From: Actinomycetota bacterium
GTDB lineage: Bacteria > Actinomycetota > Geothermincolia > Geothermincolales > RBG-13-55-18
Length of the DNA stretch: 64,000 nucleotides
Assembly (NCBI GenBank): GCA_013178005.1
Contig: JABLXL010000004.1
Span: 1 to 64,000, forward strand
Direction of reading: 5' to 3'
Part shown: positions 26,193 to 34,150 of the stretch, in pieces
How the letters are laid out: the number at the start of each line of letters is the position of its first letter
Numbering within the stretch: the stretch's first letter is position 1
The notes under the pieces: model-generated
Databases searched by the model: none
The model's input: the letters and a program-made list of their open reading frames with translations, nothing else
What the model was told of the DNA's origin: nothing
Made by a program: the position numbers and the translations under genes

Positions 26193-26543
26193 GGGCGTGG
26201 CCTTTCCGGGGATCAGGCCCGGATTCCGGATCGGACTGCTGCCCGGGAACGTTTGCCGGAGGGAAAGGGCGGTTCCTGGTGATGCGACCGCTTGCCGGGA
26301 TGGGCCGGGGAAAGATGTTCTGTGTATTGGTGTTTGCGAATCTTGAGCAAGATGTTCCGTCGCGCCCCTCCGAGAGACGGATTTAAGGGGCGCTATTTTG
26401 TCCAGGAGCTTATCTCTGGGTCCTCCTCGTAGCGCCCGCTCCGGCCCCTAACCCTGTCGGCTGCCTTATACGCGGCTGACCCGCCTCGAGAGGATGAGGT
26501 TCCTCGGGCAGGGCATGTTGAGCGATTGTTTGAGGCGGAGGCA
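26193..26543. other. Gap between the arsenic island and the AAA ATPase gene
   Basis: These 351 bases carry no supportable gene. Open frames present are short, lack ribosome binding sites and have chance composition. I see no terminator hairpin with a T-tract or clear repeat. Confidence 0.5.
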
Positions 26544-27758
26544 TCAAGACGATTTAACCCACCTCTCGACCGGCATGGAAAGAAAGTCATCGACGGAGAT
26601 ACCGTCGCCGCCGATCAGTAGAGGCCTTGCCTTGGGATAGGTCTCGGTGAATGCCTTGAGGCCCGGGAGGGCGTCCCTCCCTCTCCCGCTCTTGACTTCT
26701 ATGGCGATGAGTGTGCGACCGGCCTTGACCACGAAGTCGACCTCGCGGTTGCGGTCGCGCCAGTAGAACAGCTCGAATCGGCCGGCGGCGGCCGCATTTG
26801 CGAGGTGTGCCCCCACGGCGGATTCAACCAGGCGGCCCCACATCTCTCCGTCGCTCCTCAATTCTTCTGGTGACAGACCGGCCTGCGCCGTCATCAGTGC
26901 AGTGTTCAACACCTGCAGTTTCGGACTTGACCCCTTGCGGCTCACCTCGGCACCCGAGTACTTCTGCAATCCTACAAGCATTCCCGCACCAGCCAGCAGA
27001 TCCAGGTAATGCGCCAAAGTGGTTGTGTTGCCGGCATCCTGCAGTTGTCCCATCATCTTGTTGTAGGAGAGCACCTGGCCGGAATAGCGGCAACCGAGCT
27101 CGAAGAGCTGCCGCAGCAGGGCCGGTTTGTCCACGCGGGTGAGGAGCAGTACATCCCTTGAGATGGTGGTCTCGATGAGCGCGTCCTTGATGTATTGTGC
27201 CCAGCGAGCCGGTTCCTTCACCAGCGGAGCCGCACCCGGGTAGGCTCCGAACAGGATGTACTCCTCAAGGGTGAACCCGAAACATTGACTCATCTCGGGA
27301 AACGACCAATGGGGCAGGTGGAGGATTTCGAATCTCCCGGCAAGGCTCTCCGTCAACCCGCGTTGCATGAGGAGCGGCGCCGAGCCGAGCACGATCACCT
27401 TTAATGGCAGCCGCGCCCGGGTATCGGAATCCCACAGGCGTTTCACCGTCTCCGACCATGCCGGGATCTTATGCATCTCATCCAGGGCCAACGCGGCGCC
27501 CTGCCGGCCTCTTTCCCTGGCGAGAATGCGCGCTGCTTCCCACTGGGCCTCTATCCATGCCCTGTCCTTCAGGGCAGGCTCATCGGCGGAGGCGTAATGA
27601 GCATAAGATCCCCATTCCGCCAACACCTGGTGGACCAGGGTTGTCTTTCCGACCTGGCGTGGTCCGGCAACCACCTGGATGAAGCGCCGGGGTTCCCGTA
27701 AGCGCTTAGCAAGGATCCTTGCCTGCGGCCGTTCGTAATCATCTACGATAATGCTCAT
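26544..27758 (-). CDS. AAA_14/DUF4143 family ATPase
   Basis: A 404-residue protein. Residues 20-150 form an AAA-type P-loop domain with Walker A GPRQVGKTTLVHQ and Walker B ALALDEMHKIPAW, and LKVIVLGSAPLLMQ as sensor. The C-terminal half contains DUF4143 with the nuclease-like FYWRDRNREVDFVV...IAIEVKSG core. Such proteins are common orphan genes, often mobile, of unknown function. It stands alone. Codon usage is less GC-biased than in neighbours, which fits transfer. Confidence 0.85.
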   Translation of the reverse strand: MSIIVDDYERPQARILAKRLREPRRFIQVVAGPRQVGKTTLVHQVLAEWGSYAHYASADEPALKDRAWIEAQWEAARILARERGRQGAALALDEMHKIPAWSETVKRLWDSDTRARLPLKVIVLGSAPLLMQRGLTESLAGRFEILHLPHWSFPEMSQCFGFTLEEYILFGAYPGAAPLVKEPARWAQYIKDALIETTISRDVLLLTRVDKPALLRQLFELGCRYSGQVLSYNKMMGQLQDAGNTTTLAHYLDLLAGAGMLVGLQKYSGAEVSRKGSSPKLQVLNTALMTAQAGLSPEELRSDGEMWGRLVESAVGAHLANAAAAGRFELFYWRDRNREVDFVVKAGRTLIAIEVKSGRGRDALPGLKAFTETYPKARPLLIGGDGISVDDFLSMPVERWVKSS

Positions 27759-27762
27759 TATA

Positions 27763-27780
27763 TTGAGTATTATTACTCAA
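27763..27780 (-). promoter_or_regulatory. Palindromic operator candidate in front of the AAA ATPase
   Basis: TTGAGTATTATTACTCAA is a perfect 7-base inverted repeat with a 4-base spacer. It lies 5 bases upstream of the ATPase start codon, followed by another TATTGAGTA half-site at 27783-27791. The location overlaps the expected ribosome-binding or promoter region, suggesting repression by a dimeric regulator or autoregulation. Confidence 0.5.
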
Positions 27781-28093
27781 AGTATTGAGTAAATCAAGTA
27801 TTCATTAAAAGCACTAGCTTGAAAGGCGCTAGGCTCTGTTGCCTATGCTGCGGAATCGCATACTACCAATATTTCCAACATATAACCTTGTCTGGAAATA
27901 TCCCGCCATTACGACGCGTAGGCAGCTAGCTGAAAAACAATTGAATCAACAACTGGGTGAGTTGGTCCAGAATGGGTTAACACATCATATCCAGATAATC
28001 GGGGAAGACGTGAGCAAGTCATTGACTAAGTTCGCCTGGAGCATGTCGAAGTTCCGTGGAAACTCCACTGACATGTCCGGGTTTGAAGGCCGC
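27781..28093. other. AT-rich gap between the AAA ATPase and the DUF134 gene
   Basis: A plus-strand frame starts at 27839 and runs into the antisense of the DUF134 gene, but it shows no known motif and no ribosome binding site. The low GC from 27760 to 28070 suggests the ATPase and this flank arrived together. No RNA gene or terminator is recognised. Confidence 0.45.
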
Positions 28094-28492
28094 TCACCCC
28101 TTGGAGTCGCAGGAGGGGCAGGCCCATCCCTTTCCCCTCCTGCCCTGCCGGGAGGGGAATTCGCCCCCGCAGCGGCCGCAGCGGTAGCGGCCAGCGCCTT
28201 CCCGGAGGATGTAGCTGCCACCCTCGATGCGCAGGGCTTTGCCGGCCACCAAGGCCTCGACCACCTTGGCCCTGGCCTCGGTGATCATGCGCTGGATGGT
28301 CTGGCGGGAGACGCCCATCTCCCTGGCGGCGTCCTCCTGGTACATGCCCTCGAGGTCCACCAGGCGCAACGCCTCCAGCTCCTCGACGGTGAGGTTGAGC
28401 TCCTTGAGCTGGGCCATGGGTATGCCGCGGGGTTTGAAATAATCGGTGCGGGGCGCCTCCCCCACCAGCTTGGGCTTGATGGGCCTTGCCAA
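28094..28492 (-). CDS. DUF134 family helix-turn-helix protein
   Basis: A 132-residue protein starting at TTG 28492, eight bases after GGGAG, giving MARPIKPKLV and then DYFKPRGIPM as in DUF134 proteins. The helix-turn-helix is at residues 38-75 (LEALRLVDLEGMYQEDAAREMGVSRQTIQRMI). The tail has CGRCGGEFPSRQGRRGKGWACPSC, a four-cysteine zinc-ribbon-like site. DUF134 genes usually neighbour NifX-like and MinD-like Fe-S genes, as here. It is the likely regulator of the cluster. Confidence 0.85.
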   Translation of the reverse strand: MARPIKPKLVGEAPRTDYFKPRGIPMAQLKELNLTVEELEALRLVDLEGMYQEDAAREMGVSRQTIQRMITEARAKVVEALVAGKALRIEGGSYILREGAGRYRCGRCGGEFPSRQGRRGKGWACPSCDSKG

Positions 28493-28751
28493 GAAAAACA
28501 CTCCCTTGTTTCGCGTCCGGCTCGTTAACTAATTTATAGGGCAACCGGCTTCTTTTGTCATCCCGTCCGTCATCCTCTGCTCCCCATATATACCTCTCAT
28601 CGGGGTTCGCACCTGGCGCTAAGCTGTAGCATTCCAATGGAGCATCCGGGAGACCATCCTTTCCCCTTGTTGAAATCGTTTATTAGTTCGGGATAATAGG
28701 ATGTATCCCCACCTTTCGGCCGGAAACCGCCTGCCAGGCTTCGCCATGTCG

Positions 28752-29642
28752 TCATCCGCGCTTTCTGGCCACGGCTTCGTCCAGGCGTCCTGCCACCACC
28801 TCCGCCAACGTCCTCAGCGGATCCTCCACCTCCCGGGGGACGTTGCCCAGGGGGGGCAGGCCGCGGCGCAGGGACTCCACCACCGCCTCGCTGAAGGGGA
28901 TCTCGGCCGCCACCTCTATGCCCAGGAAACGGCACCTGTCACGGATCCGGCGCGCGATCTCGGGCACGATGTCGCTCTTGTTTATGCACACCAGGGCCGG
29001 CACGCCGAAGTGGCTCGCCACCCCCAGGATGCGTTCGAGGTCGTGCAGCCCCGACAGCGAGGGCTCGGTGACGATGAGCGTGAGGTCGGCTCCGCTCATG
29101 GAGGCGATCACCGGGCACCCGGTGCCGGGAGAGCCGTCCACCAGGACCAGCGGGAGGCCGGAGTCCAGGGCCAGGAGCTGCGCCTCCATGCGCACCCTGC
29201 TCACCACCTTGCCCGAGGCCTCCTCGCCCACCGCCAGCTCGGCTCCCACCATGGGGCCGAAGGAGGTGGACCCGATATAGACCTCCGCGCCCTCGGGCTC
29301 GTGGAAGAAAACGGCGTCCCGGGGGCATACCCGGGCGCAGACCCCGCAGCCCTCGCAGCGGAAGGCGTCGACCACGCGGATCTCGGCGCCGGTTATGGCC
29401 CCGAAGCGGCAGCTGTCGGCGCATGCGCCGCAGCCGTCGCAGGCATCGGGGTCGATGCGCGCCTTGCGCGAGACGCTCAAGGAAAACGACCTCTCCACCC
29501 GCGGCGAGAGCAGAAGGTGGAGGTTGGGAGCCTCGACGTCGCAGTCCGCCAGCACCACCGGTTTGAGCGATTGCGCGAGGGAGGCGGTGACCGTGGTCTT
29601 TCCAGTGCCTCCCTTGCCGCTCAGCACCACCAGCTGCTTCAT
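28752..29642 (-). CDS. MinD-superfamily P-loop ATPase with inserted ferredoxin domain, copy 1
   Basis: A 296-residue protein with deviant Walker A SGKGGTGKTTV at residue 7. Two cluster motifs sit at residues about 65-105 (CDGCGACADSC and CEGCGVCARVC), inserted between strands, and SPGTGCPV follows near residue 150. The fold is the ParA/MinD type with a 2[4Fe-4S] insert. Its ATG starts one base after the stop of the sister gene, so the two are coupled and may form a heterodimer. They probably load or move Fe-S clusters. Confidence 0.87.
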   Translation of the reverse strand: MKQLVVLSGKGGTGKTTVTASLAQSLKPVVLADCDVEAPNLHLLLSPRVERSFSLSVSRKARIDPDACDGCGACADSCRFGAITGAEIRVVDAFRCEGCGVCARVCPRDAVFFHEPEGAEVYIGSTSFGPMVGAELAVGEEASGKVVSRVRMEAQLLALDSGLPLVLVDGSPGTGCPVIASMSGADLTLIVTEPSLSGLHDLERILGVASHFGVPALVCINKSDIVPEIARRIRDRCRFLGIEVAAEIPFSEAVVESLRRGLPPLGNVPREVEDPLRTLAEVVAGRLDEAVARKRG

Positions 29643-29643
29643 C

Positions 29644-30504
29644 TCAAGCACCCCCGCTCCGCGCCAGAGGGGCGATACGCCCGTAGAGGGAGAGGAAGGC
29701 GTCGGACCATTCTTCCCCGGAGTCCACGAGGTTGACGCCGCTCGAGGTCAGGCGGGCGGTCTCCAGGGAGAAGGGGATGGAGAGCGCTATCTCCAGCCCG
29801 TGCTCGGCGCAGAAGCGCTTCACCTCCGTATCCCCGGGGATATCCTTGTTCACTACCACCAGCGACGGAACTCCCAATGCCTCGGCCATCCTCACCGCCA
29901 TGTCCATGTCGTGGAGCCCGAAGGGGGTGGGCTCGGTGACCATCACGCAGACGTCGGAGCCGTGCACGGTGCCCATAACCGCGCAACCCGTGCCGGGACC
30001 GCAGTCGACGACGTTCACCACGGCGGGGTCGAGGCTTTCCTTCATGGCGGAGATGATAGGGGTGGCCTTGGGCTCGCCTATCTCCAGCAGGCCGCGCATG
30101 AAGGCCATGCCCTCTGGGGTGCGGCCTTCTTCTATCGTCCCGATGACCCGCTCCACCTCGCTTATCGCCCCGGCGGGGCAGACGAGGGCGCATCCCCCGC
30201 AGCCGTGGCAGAGGTCGTCGAAGACGATCACGCGGTCCGGCGTGGTGGCCAGGGCCCCGTAGGCGCAGAAAGTCGAGCATTCGCCACAGCGGTCGCAAAG
30301 CTCCTCGTCGACGCGGGGTATGGCCACGGTGACCTCCTTGCGGGTGGAGATGGCGGGCTTGACGAAGAGGTGGTCGTTGGGCTCCTCGACGTCCGCGTCC
30401 ACGAGCGTGGTCTCGATCCCGTACCGCTGCAGCGCGAGGGCCAGGTTGACCGCGACCAGGGTCTTGCCCGTGCCGCCCTTGCCGGCGGCGACGGCGATCA
30501 CCAC
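29644..30504 (-). CDS. MinD-superfamily P-loop ATPase with inserted ferredoxin domain, copy 2
   Basis: A 286-residue GTG-start protein with AAGKGGTGKTLV, CDRCGECSTFC, CHGCGGCALVC and CGPGTGCAV, colinear with copy 1. The pair of tandem MinD-like ferredoxin ATPases between NifX-like and DUF134 genes is a recurrent arrangement in anaerobes. Its start overlaps the NifX-like gene by 7 bases. AGGGGAG lies about 7 bases before the GTG. Function is not proven; Fe-S cluster assembly or transfer is the usual guess. Confidence 0.87.
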   Translation of the reverse strand: MVIAVAAGKGGTGKTLVAVNLALALQRYGIETTLVDADVEEPNDHLFVKPAISTRKEVTVAIPRVDEELCDRCGECSTFCAYGALATTPDRVIVFDDLCHGCGGCALVCPAGAISEVERVIGTIEEGRTPEGMAFMRGLLEIGEPKATPIISAMKESLDPAVVNVVDCGPGTGCAVMGTVHGSDVCVMVTEPTPFGLHDMDMAVRMAEALGVPSLVVVNKDIPGDTEVKRFCAEHGLEIALSIPFSLETARLTSSGVNLVDSGEEWSDAFLSLYGRIAPLARSGGA

Positions 30505-31046
30505 CGTCCCGCTCCCCTGCCGCCTCCCCTGCCGCAGCCGCCGCGACCGCGTCCTCCGCGCCAGGTTCCTCCGGGACCGCCGGCCGGACCGGGCATCCCG
30601 CCCATGCCCATGCCTCCGCCCATGCCCATGCCGCCTGGCATGCCGGGTCCCGGGCCGGGCGCCGCTCCGCCGGTGGCGGGGCCGCCAGCCATGCCGGCAT
30701 GGTCACTCACGGTGGCGGAGGCGGTTTCAGAGAGCCTGCCTTCCTTGAGGGCCTGAACGGCCTCGCTGACGGTGCCCTGGAAGCCGGTATGCACCTTGAC
30801 CTGTCCCGAGAGGACCTGCATGGCGTTGGGGCCGATGTTGCCGGTCACCACCGCGCCCGCTCCCCGGTCGATGACCATCTGGGCGGTGCGGATGCCGGCC
30901 CCTCCGCCCGCGTCACGGTTGGCATTGGGCACGGCCTCCCATGCGCCGCTGTCCATATCGTAGAAGATGAGGTAAGCGCAGCGCCCGAAGCGGGGGTCTA
31001 CCCCGCTGTCGAGGCCGGGCCCGGCGCTGGATATGGCGGCCTTCAT
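30498..31046 (-). CDS. NifX/NifB-C-terminal-like protein with Gly-Met-rich tail
   Basis: A 182-residue protein. Residues 1-110 form the dinitrogenase iron-molybdenum cofactor domain (DPRFGRCAYLIFYD, then ITGN-like VVTGNIGPNAMQVL), which binds Fe-S or metal clusters. Residues 120-182 are an odd low-complexity tail of Gly, Pro, Met and finally Arg-Gly repeats with one cysteine (GGCGRGG). Such tails occur in archaeal and clostridial homologues and may bind metal or stay disordered. No nitrogenase genes are present, so a nitrogen-fixation role is not implied. Confidence 0.85.
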   Translation of the reverse strand: MKAAISSAGPGLDSGVDPRFGRCAYLIFYDMDSGAWEAVPNANRDAGGGAGIRTAQMVIDRGAGAVVTGNIGPNAMQVLSGQVKVHTGFQGTVSEAVQALKEGRLSETASATVSDHAGMAGGPATGGAAPGPGPGMPGGMGMGGGMGMGGMPGPAGGPGGTWRGGRGRGGCGRGGGRGAGRW

Positions 31047-31047
31047 C

Positions 31048-31335
31048 TCAGCTCCCTTCCTTTTCCAGCTTGTCGATGCGCTCCCTGATCTGCGCCAGGG
31101 TCTGTTCCATCCTCTCCGCCTGCGCCTTCAACAGCTCCAGCTCGCTCCCGAAACCGGCCTGGGCCGCGGGGGGCACGAAAGGCGCGGCCGTCGCCGGCCA
31201 CCTGCCGGTGAGGATGTACTCCGCGCAGGGCCCCAGGCCGCTGCGGCTCCTCCCTACCCAGCCTGGGCTGTAGCCTAGCCTCATCCAGCCCGGCTGCCCG
31301 GTCAGGTAGTACATGTTGCGATGTCCGTATCCCAT
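31048..31335 (-). CDS. DUF5320-like small protein with C-terminal coiled coil
   Basis: A 95-residue protein. The N-terminal half is rich in Gly, Tyr and Trp (YYLTGQPGWMRLGYSPGW). The C-terminal 30 residues (ELELLKAQAERMEQTLAQI and on) form a coiled coil. Proteins of this type accompany NifX-like and MinD-like genes in anaerobic bacteria and archaea. It ends one base before the NifX-like ATG. Function unknown; the coiled coil may tether partners. Confidence 0.75.
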   Translation of the reverse strand: MGYGHRNMYYLTGQPGWMRLGYSPGWVGRSRSGLGPCAEYILTGRWPATAAPFVPPAAQAGFGSELELLKAQAERMEQTLAQIRERIDKLEKEGS

Positions 31336-31383
31336 GCCAATCCCTCCTTTTTCCGAGCCATGTGGCTCTTTTCATGGGTTTTC

Positions 31384-31509
31384 TCAACCATTGGCTCCCG
31401 CCATGCGCGTGCCGCACTTGGGGCACGTCCTGGTGAAACAGGGGACGCCCCGCGTATGCGGCTCGGTATAACCGCATCTTGGGTCGCCGTTATTCCGAGT
31501 TCCTCTCAA
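31384..31509 (-). pseudogene. Degenerate tandem duplicate of the zinc-ribbon gene
   Basis: About 94 bases here repeat the zinc-ribbon gene almost exactly with a 122-base offset, giving CGYTEPHTRGVPCFTRTCPKCG. The first Cys pair of the ribbon is lost (DPRCGY instead of CRCPRCGH). The only in-frame initiation codon is a TTG overlapping the upstream stop. Loss of a metal ligand and of a proper start suggests a dead copy, though coupled translation is not excluded. Confidence 0.6.
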
Positions 31510-31694
31510 CAGTTGGCTCCCGCCATGCGCGTGCCGCACTTGGGGCACGTCCTGGTGAAACAGGGGACGCCCCGCGTATGCGGCTCGGTATGGCCGCATC
31601 TCGGGCAGCGGCAAACCGTGGTGCCCCCGAGGCCGCGCCCGCCCGCCGGTCGGCCGCCCCCTCTTCCTCTTCCTCCGAATCCGGGCAATCCCAT
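31506..31694 (-). CDS. Small zinc-ribbon protein of the NifX/MinD cluster
   Basis: About 62 residues. A Gly-Arg-rich start (GFGGRGRGGGRPAGG) is followed by CRCPRCGHTEPHTRGVPC and CPKCGTRM, giving a ligand-rich zinc ribbon. Small proteins of exactly this plan are found beside DUF5320 and NifX-like genes. It is the first gene of the leftward operon. GGAGGTG precedes the ATG; a TTG six codons in is another possible start. Confidence 0.75.
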   Translation of the reverse strand: MGLPGFGGRGRGGGRPAGGRGLGGTTVCRCPRCGHTEPHTRGVPCFTRTCPKCGTRMAGANC

Positions 31695-32066
31695 CACCTC
31701 CATCTCTCCGCGGCTCCGGGCCGCGCTAATAATAAGGCATTTGCCCATAACTTATGATAACAACATAATGAGCATATGTAAAGCAACATTTCTTCGACCG
31801 CGAGGTTATTATAGGAGGCGACTATCGCTGAATAACGTCCGGGCATTTCGACAGCCATTGCGTATCGTCGCCCACGTTGTGTTCGTGGCGAAACGATGGA
31901 CGGTGGGAGGAAAGCACGCAGGCCTTTCGTGGGAGGGCGGGGATAATACCCCATGCAAAACCGCCGGCTTTCGATCTACATACTAGACATATGCTAATAA
32001 TGTACTATAATCGTTAAACGGAGGCGGAAAAGAGAGCCCGCCATGGCGAGATCACGGGAGGCGGAT
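31695..32066. promoter_or_regulatory. Divergent control region with two copies of one candidate operator
   Basis: This 372-base region separates the leftward and rightward Fe-S operons. AGCATATGT at 31771-31779 has its exact reverse complement ACATATGCT at 31987-31995, and the match extends on the flanks to about 13 of 15 bases. The right copy overlaps a -35-like TAGACA (31984-31989) followed 16 bases later by a perfect TATAAT (32006-32011). The left copy lies in the AT-rich zone where the leftward promoter should be. One regulator probably controls both operons. Confidence 0.6.
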
Positions 32067-32195
32067 ATGCCGAGGAAAAGGACGCTGAGAAAACTGAATA
32101 AATACTCAGGGTTGGGCTCGGCGGTATCCGGCGCCTATCTCTGGCTGGAGCCGAAATGGAGAAGATGGCGTGGGAAGGAGAGAAGAGAGGGATGA
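32067..32195 (+). CDS. 42-residue basic protein leading the rightward Fe-S operon
   Basis: A very short gene with strong translational signals. GGGAGG lies 6 bases before ATG 32067, and its TGA overlaps the ATG of the NifX-like gene (ATGA). The product is basic and aromatic (MPRKRTLRKLNKYSGLGSAV, then an AYLWLEPKWRR segment). It has no cysteines. I do not recognise it. An alternative start upstream at ATG 32043 adds eight residues but has a poorer ribosome binding site. The signals make translation likely. Confidence 0.6.
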   Translation: MPRKRTLRKLNKYSGLGSAVSGAYLWLEPKWRRWRGKERREG

Positions 32196-32605
32196 TCCTA
32201 GACCGTGAACACAAGGTGGCCGTGGCCACTCTGGATGGGAAGAGAATCGCAGACCACTTCGGGTCCGCGCCCATGTTCGCTGTGTACACGGTGAGGAAAG
32301 GAAAAGTGCTGGACTGGGAAGTGAGGGCGAACCGGGAAGGCTGTTCACGCGACGAGGAAGATACACAGGCGGGATGCTGGGAGCTCGTCGAGCGCCTGCT
32401 TCCGGACGTGCGCGTGGTCATCTGCGGCGGTATGGGCGAGAACGCGTACGTGGGGTTGTTGAGGAGGGACGTGCTTCCCGTGACCACGCCGGAGGTTGAG
32501 GTGGAAAGAGCCGTGGAGGAATACCTGCGCGGAAGGCTCGAGGACGACCATGGCCGGGTCCACCCGCCACGGCGTGGCGGCCCTTTCGAGGAAAAGGCCG
32601 GATAA
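32192..32605 (+). CDS. NifX/MTH1175-like Fe-S or metal-cluster binding protein
   Basis: A 137-residue protein with HKVAVATLDGKRIADHFGSAPMF, the conserved HFG and following strand of the dinitrogenase iron-molybdenum cofactor domain. VVICGGMGENAYVGL is the second cluster contact region, followed by a short acidic-basic tail. Choosing ATG 32192 gives the usual family start and an ATGA overlap with the small gene before it; ATG 32156 is open too. It likely holds a cluster for the Mrp and NifU-like proteins downstream. Confidence 0.85.
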   Translation: MILDREHKVAVATLDGKRIADHFGSAPMFAVYTVRKGKVLDWEVRANREGCSRDEEDTQAGCWELVERLLPDVRVVICGGMGENAYVGLLRRDVLPVTTPEVEVERAVEEYLRGRLEDDHGRVHPPRRGGPFEEKAG

Positions 32606-32866
32606 GCGATGGGCCATAAGCACGAGCGGCGACCTCTCGCGGAGACGTGTGGCTGCGTTCCAGGACGCTACTCCTTCCCTCATCAGAGGGGCAAAGGCGA
32701 AAACTGCCCGACGCGGCGGAGGCGCACTCTCATTGCTTTTCATTAGAGGGATTGACCCTTGAGGAATTGAGATATAGAGAGTTGGACAGAACGAACGACT
32801 GGAGGCGGCCGCTCCGGGTGAGCCGTTTACGGCCGCGGGAAGGCGGGAAAGGAGCAGTGAAGGACA
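32606..32866. other. Gap between the NifX-like and Mrp genes
   Basis: A 261-base stretch with no gene I can support. GGAAAGGAG at its right end, about 12 bases before the TTG of the Mrp gene, is the probable ribosome binding site. Confidence 0.45.
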
Positions 32867-33700
32867 TTGGCGACATGTAAAGGCGATTGCGGAGGCGGGG
32901 CGGAGGCGGGGCGACACCCCAATTTCGCCGACGTGAAGAAGAAGATAATGGTGCTCAGCGGCAAGGGCGGGGTGGGTAAGAGCTCTATCGCCGCCACCCT
33001 GGCCCTGGGCCTGGCGGAGCGGGGTTTCCGGGTGGGGGTCATGGACGTTGACTTCCACGGGCCCAGCATCCCGGTGATATTCGGCATCGAGGGCCTGCGG
33101 GTGATGGGCGACGAGACCGGCATCTTCCCCGCCGAGGTGGGAAACAACCTCAAGGTCATCTCCATCGGCCTTTTCCTGGAGGATCAGGACGGCGCGGTGA
33201 TCTGGAGGGGTCCCCTGAAGATGACCGCCATCCGCCAGTTCATGGAGGACATTCACTGGGGGGAGCTCGACTACCTCGTCATTGACTCCCCGCCCGGGAC
33301 CGGCGACGAGCCCCTGAGCGTGGCGCAGCTCATCCCCGACGCTTATGGCCTCATCGTAACCACCCCCCAGGAGCTGGCCATGGCCGACGTGCGCAAGTCC
33401 ATCGCCTTCTGCCGGCGCATCGGGATGAGGTTGCTCGGCTTAGTGGAGAACATGAGTGGCATGGTCTGCCCCCATTGCGGAGAGCGGATCGATATCTTCG
33501 GCAGGGACGGCGCGAAGGGCATGGCCGAGAGGATGCGCGTCGAATTGCTGGCCTCGCTTCCCCTGGACGGCGGGTTTGCGGCCTGGGCGGACCGCGGGGG
33601 AGCGAAGAAAGGCCACTACAAGGACCTGGACGGCGTGGCGGGCACGCTCGACGGGATGGTGGACAGAGTCATCGCCTTGACCTCTGGGGGGATGACGTAG
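32867..33700 (+). CDS. mrp: Mrp/ApbC/NBP35-family Fe-S cluster carrier ATPase
   Basis: A 277-residue P-loop protein with Walker A SGKGGVGKSS at residue 32, MDVDFHGPSIP (the family DxDxxGPS motif) and DSPPGTGDEPL. Near the C-terminus SGMVCPHCGERIDIF carries the CPxC pair that holds a bridging [4Fe-4S] cluster at the dimer interface. An extra CKGDCGGG near the N-terminus recalls NBP35-type N-terminal cysteines. The TTG start is uncertain but the frame is clear. It belongs with the NifX-like, ferredoxin and NifU-like genes around it. Confidence 0.9.
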   Translation: MATCKGDCGGGAEAGRHPNFADVKKKIMVLSGKGGVGKSSIAATLALGLAERGFRVGVMDVDFHGPSIPVIFGIEGLRVMGDETGIFPAEVGNNLKVISIGLFLEDQDGAVIWRGPLKMTAIRQFMEDIHWGELDYLVIDSPPGTGDEPLSVAQLIPDAYGLIVTTPQELAMADVRKSIAFCRRIGMRLLGLVENMSGMVCPHCGERIDIFGRDGAKGMAERMRVELLASLPLDGGFAAWADRGGAKKGHYKDLDGVAGTLDGMVDRVIALTSGGMT

Positions 33701-33783
33701 CGGCAAGCGATGCCGCGGCACCGGCGTGGGTGGATACGGATGCCGGGGAGACCCCGGTTGGAGAGCACGGGAAGGAGGATGGA

Positions 33784-34122
33784 ATGGAAATAATAGCCAT
33801 TCCAACGGAGAATGGGATGCTGTGCGCTCACTTCGGCCACTGCGAGCAGTTCACGCTTGTGGAGACTGGTGACGGTGGCGAGCCCAGGGTCAGGGAGGTA
33901 TGCGCGGCGCCGCCCCACGAGCCAGGCCTGCTGCCGCGCTGGCTGGCGGAGAAAGGCGTGAGGACGGTCATCGCCGGGGGCATGGGCGCCAGGGCGCAGC
34001 AGATCTTCGCGGAGAGCGGGGTCAGAGTGCTATGCGGGGCGCCGCAGGCAGAGCCGCTGCGGTTGGTCAAGGACTACCTTGCCGGCACCCTTGAGCTTGG
34101 CGACAACGTCTGCGACCACTAG
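33784..34122 (+). CDS. NifX-like protein, third copy
   Basis: A 112-residue protein with IAIPTENGMLCAHFGHCEQF and TVIAGGMGARAQQIF, the same domain as the copies at 30498-31046 and 32192-32605. The ATG is 5 bases after AGGAGG. Three NifX-like proteins in 4 kb, each with a slightly different HFG neighbourhood (DPRFGRCA, ADHFGSAP, CAHFGHCE), suggests division of labour between clusters or partners. Confidence 0.86.
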   Translation: MEIIAIPTENGMLCAHFGHCEQFTLVETGDGGEPRVREVCAAPPHEPGLLPRWLAEKGVRTVIAGGMGARAQQIFAESGVRVLCGAPQAEPLRLVKDYLAGTLELGDNVCDH

Positions 34123-34150
34123 GCGGCGCGGGCGCGGGAAGGAGCGCTCC

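Noticed and set aside
27839-28528. 229-codon plus-strand frame over the DUF134 gene
   Set aside because: Its right two thirds are antisense to DUF134 and its left part shows no motif or ribosome binding site.
30498-34122. Nitrogen-fixation function suggested by NifX-like and NifU-like proteins
   Set aside because: No nifH, nifD, nifK, nifE, nifN or nifB is present; these domains are common in non-fixing anaerobes.
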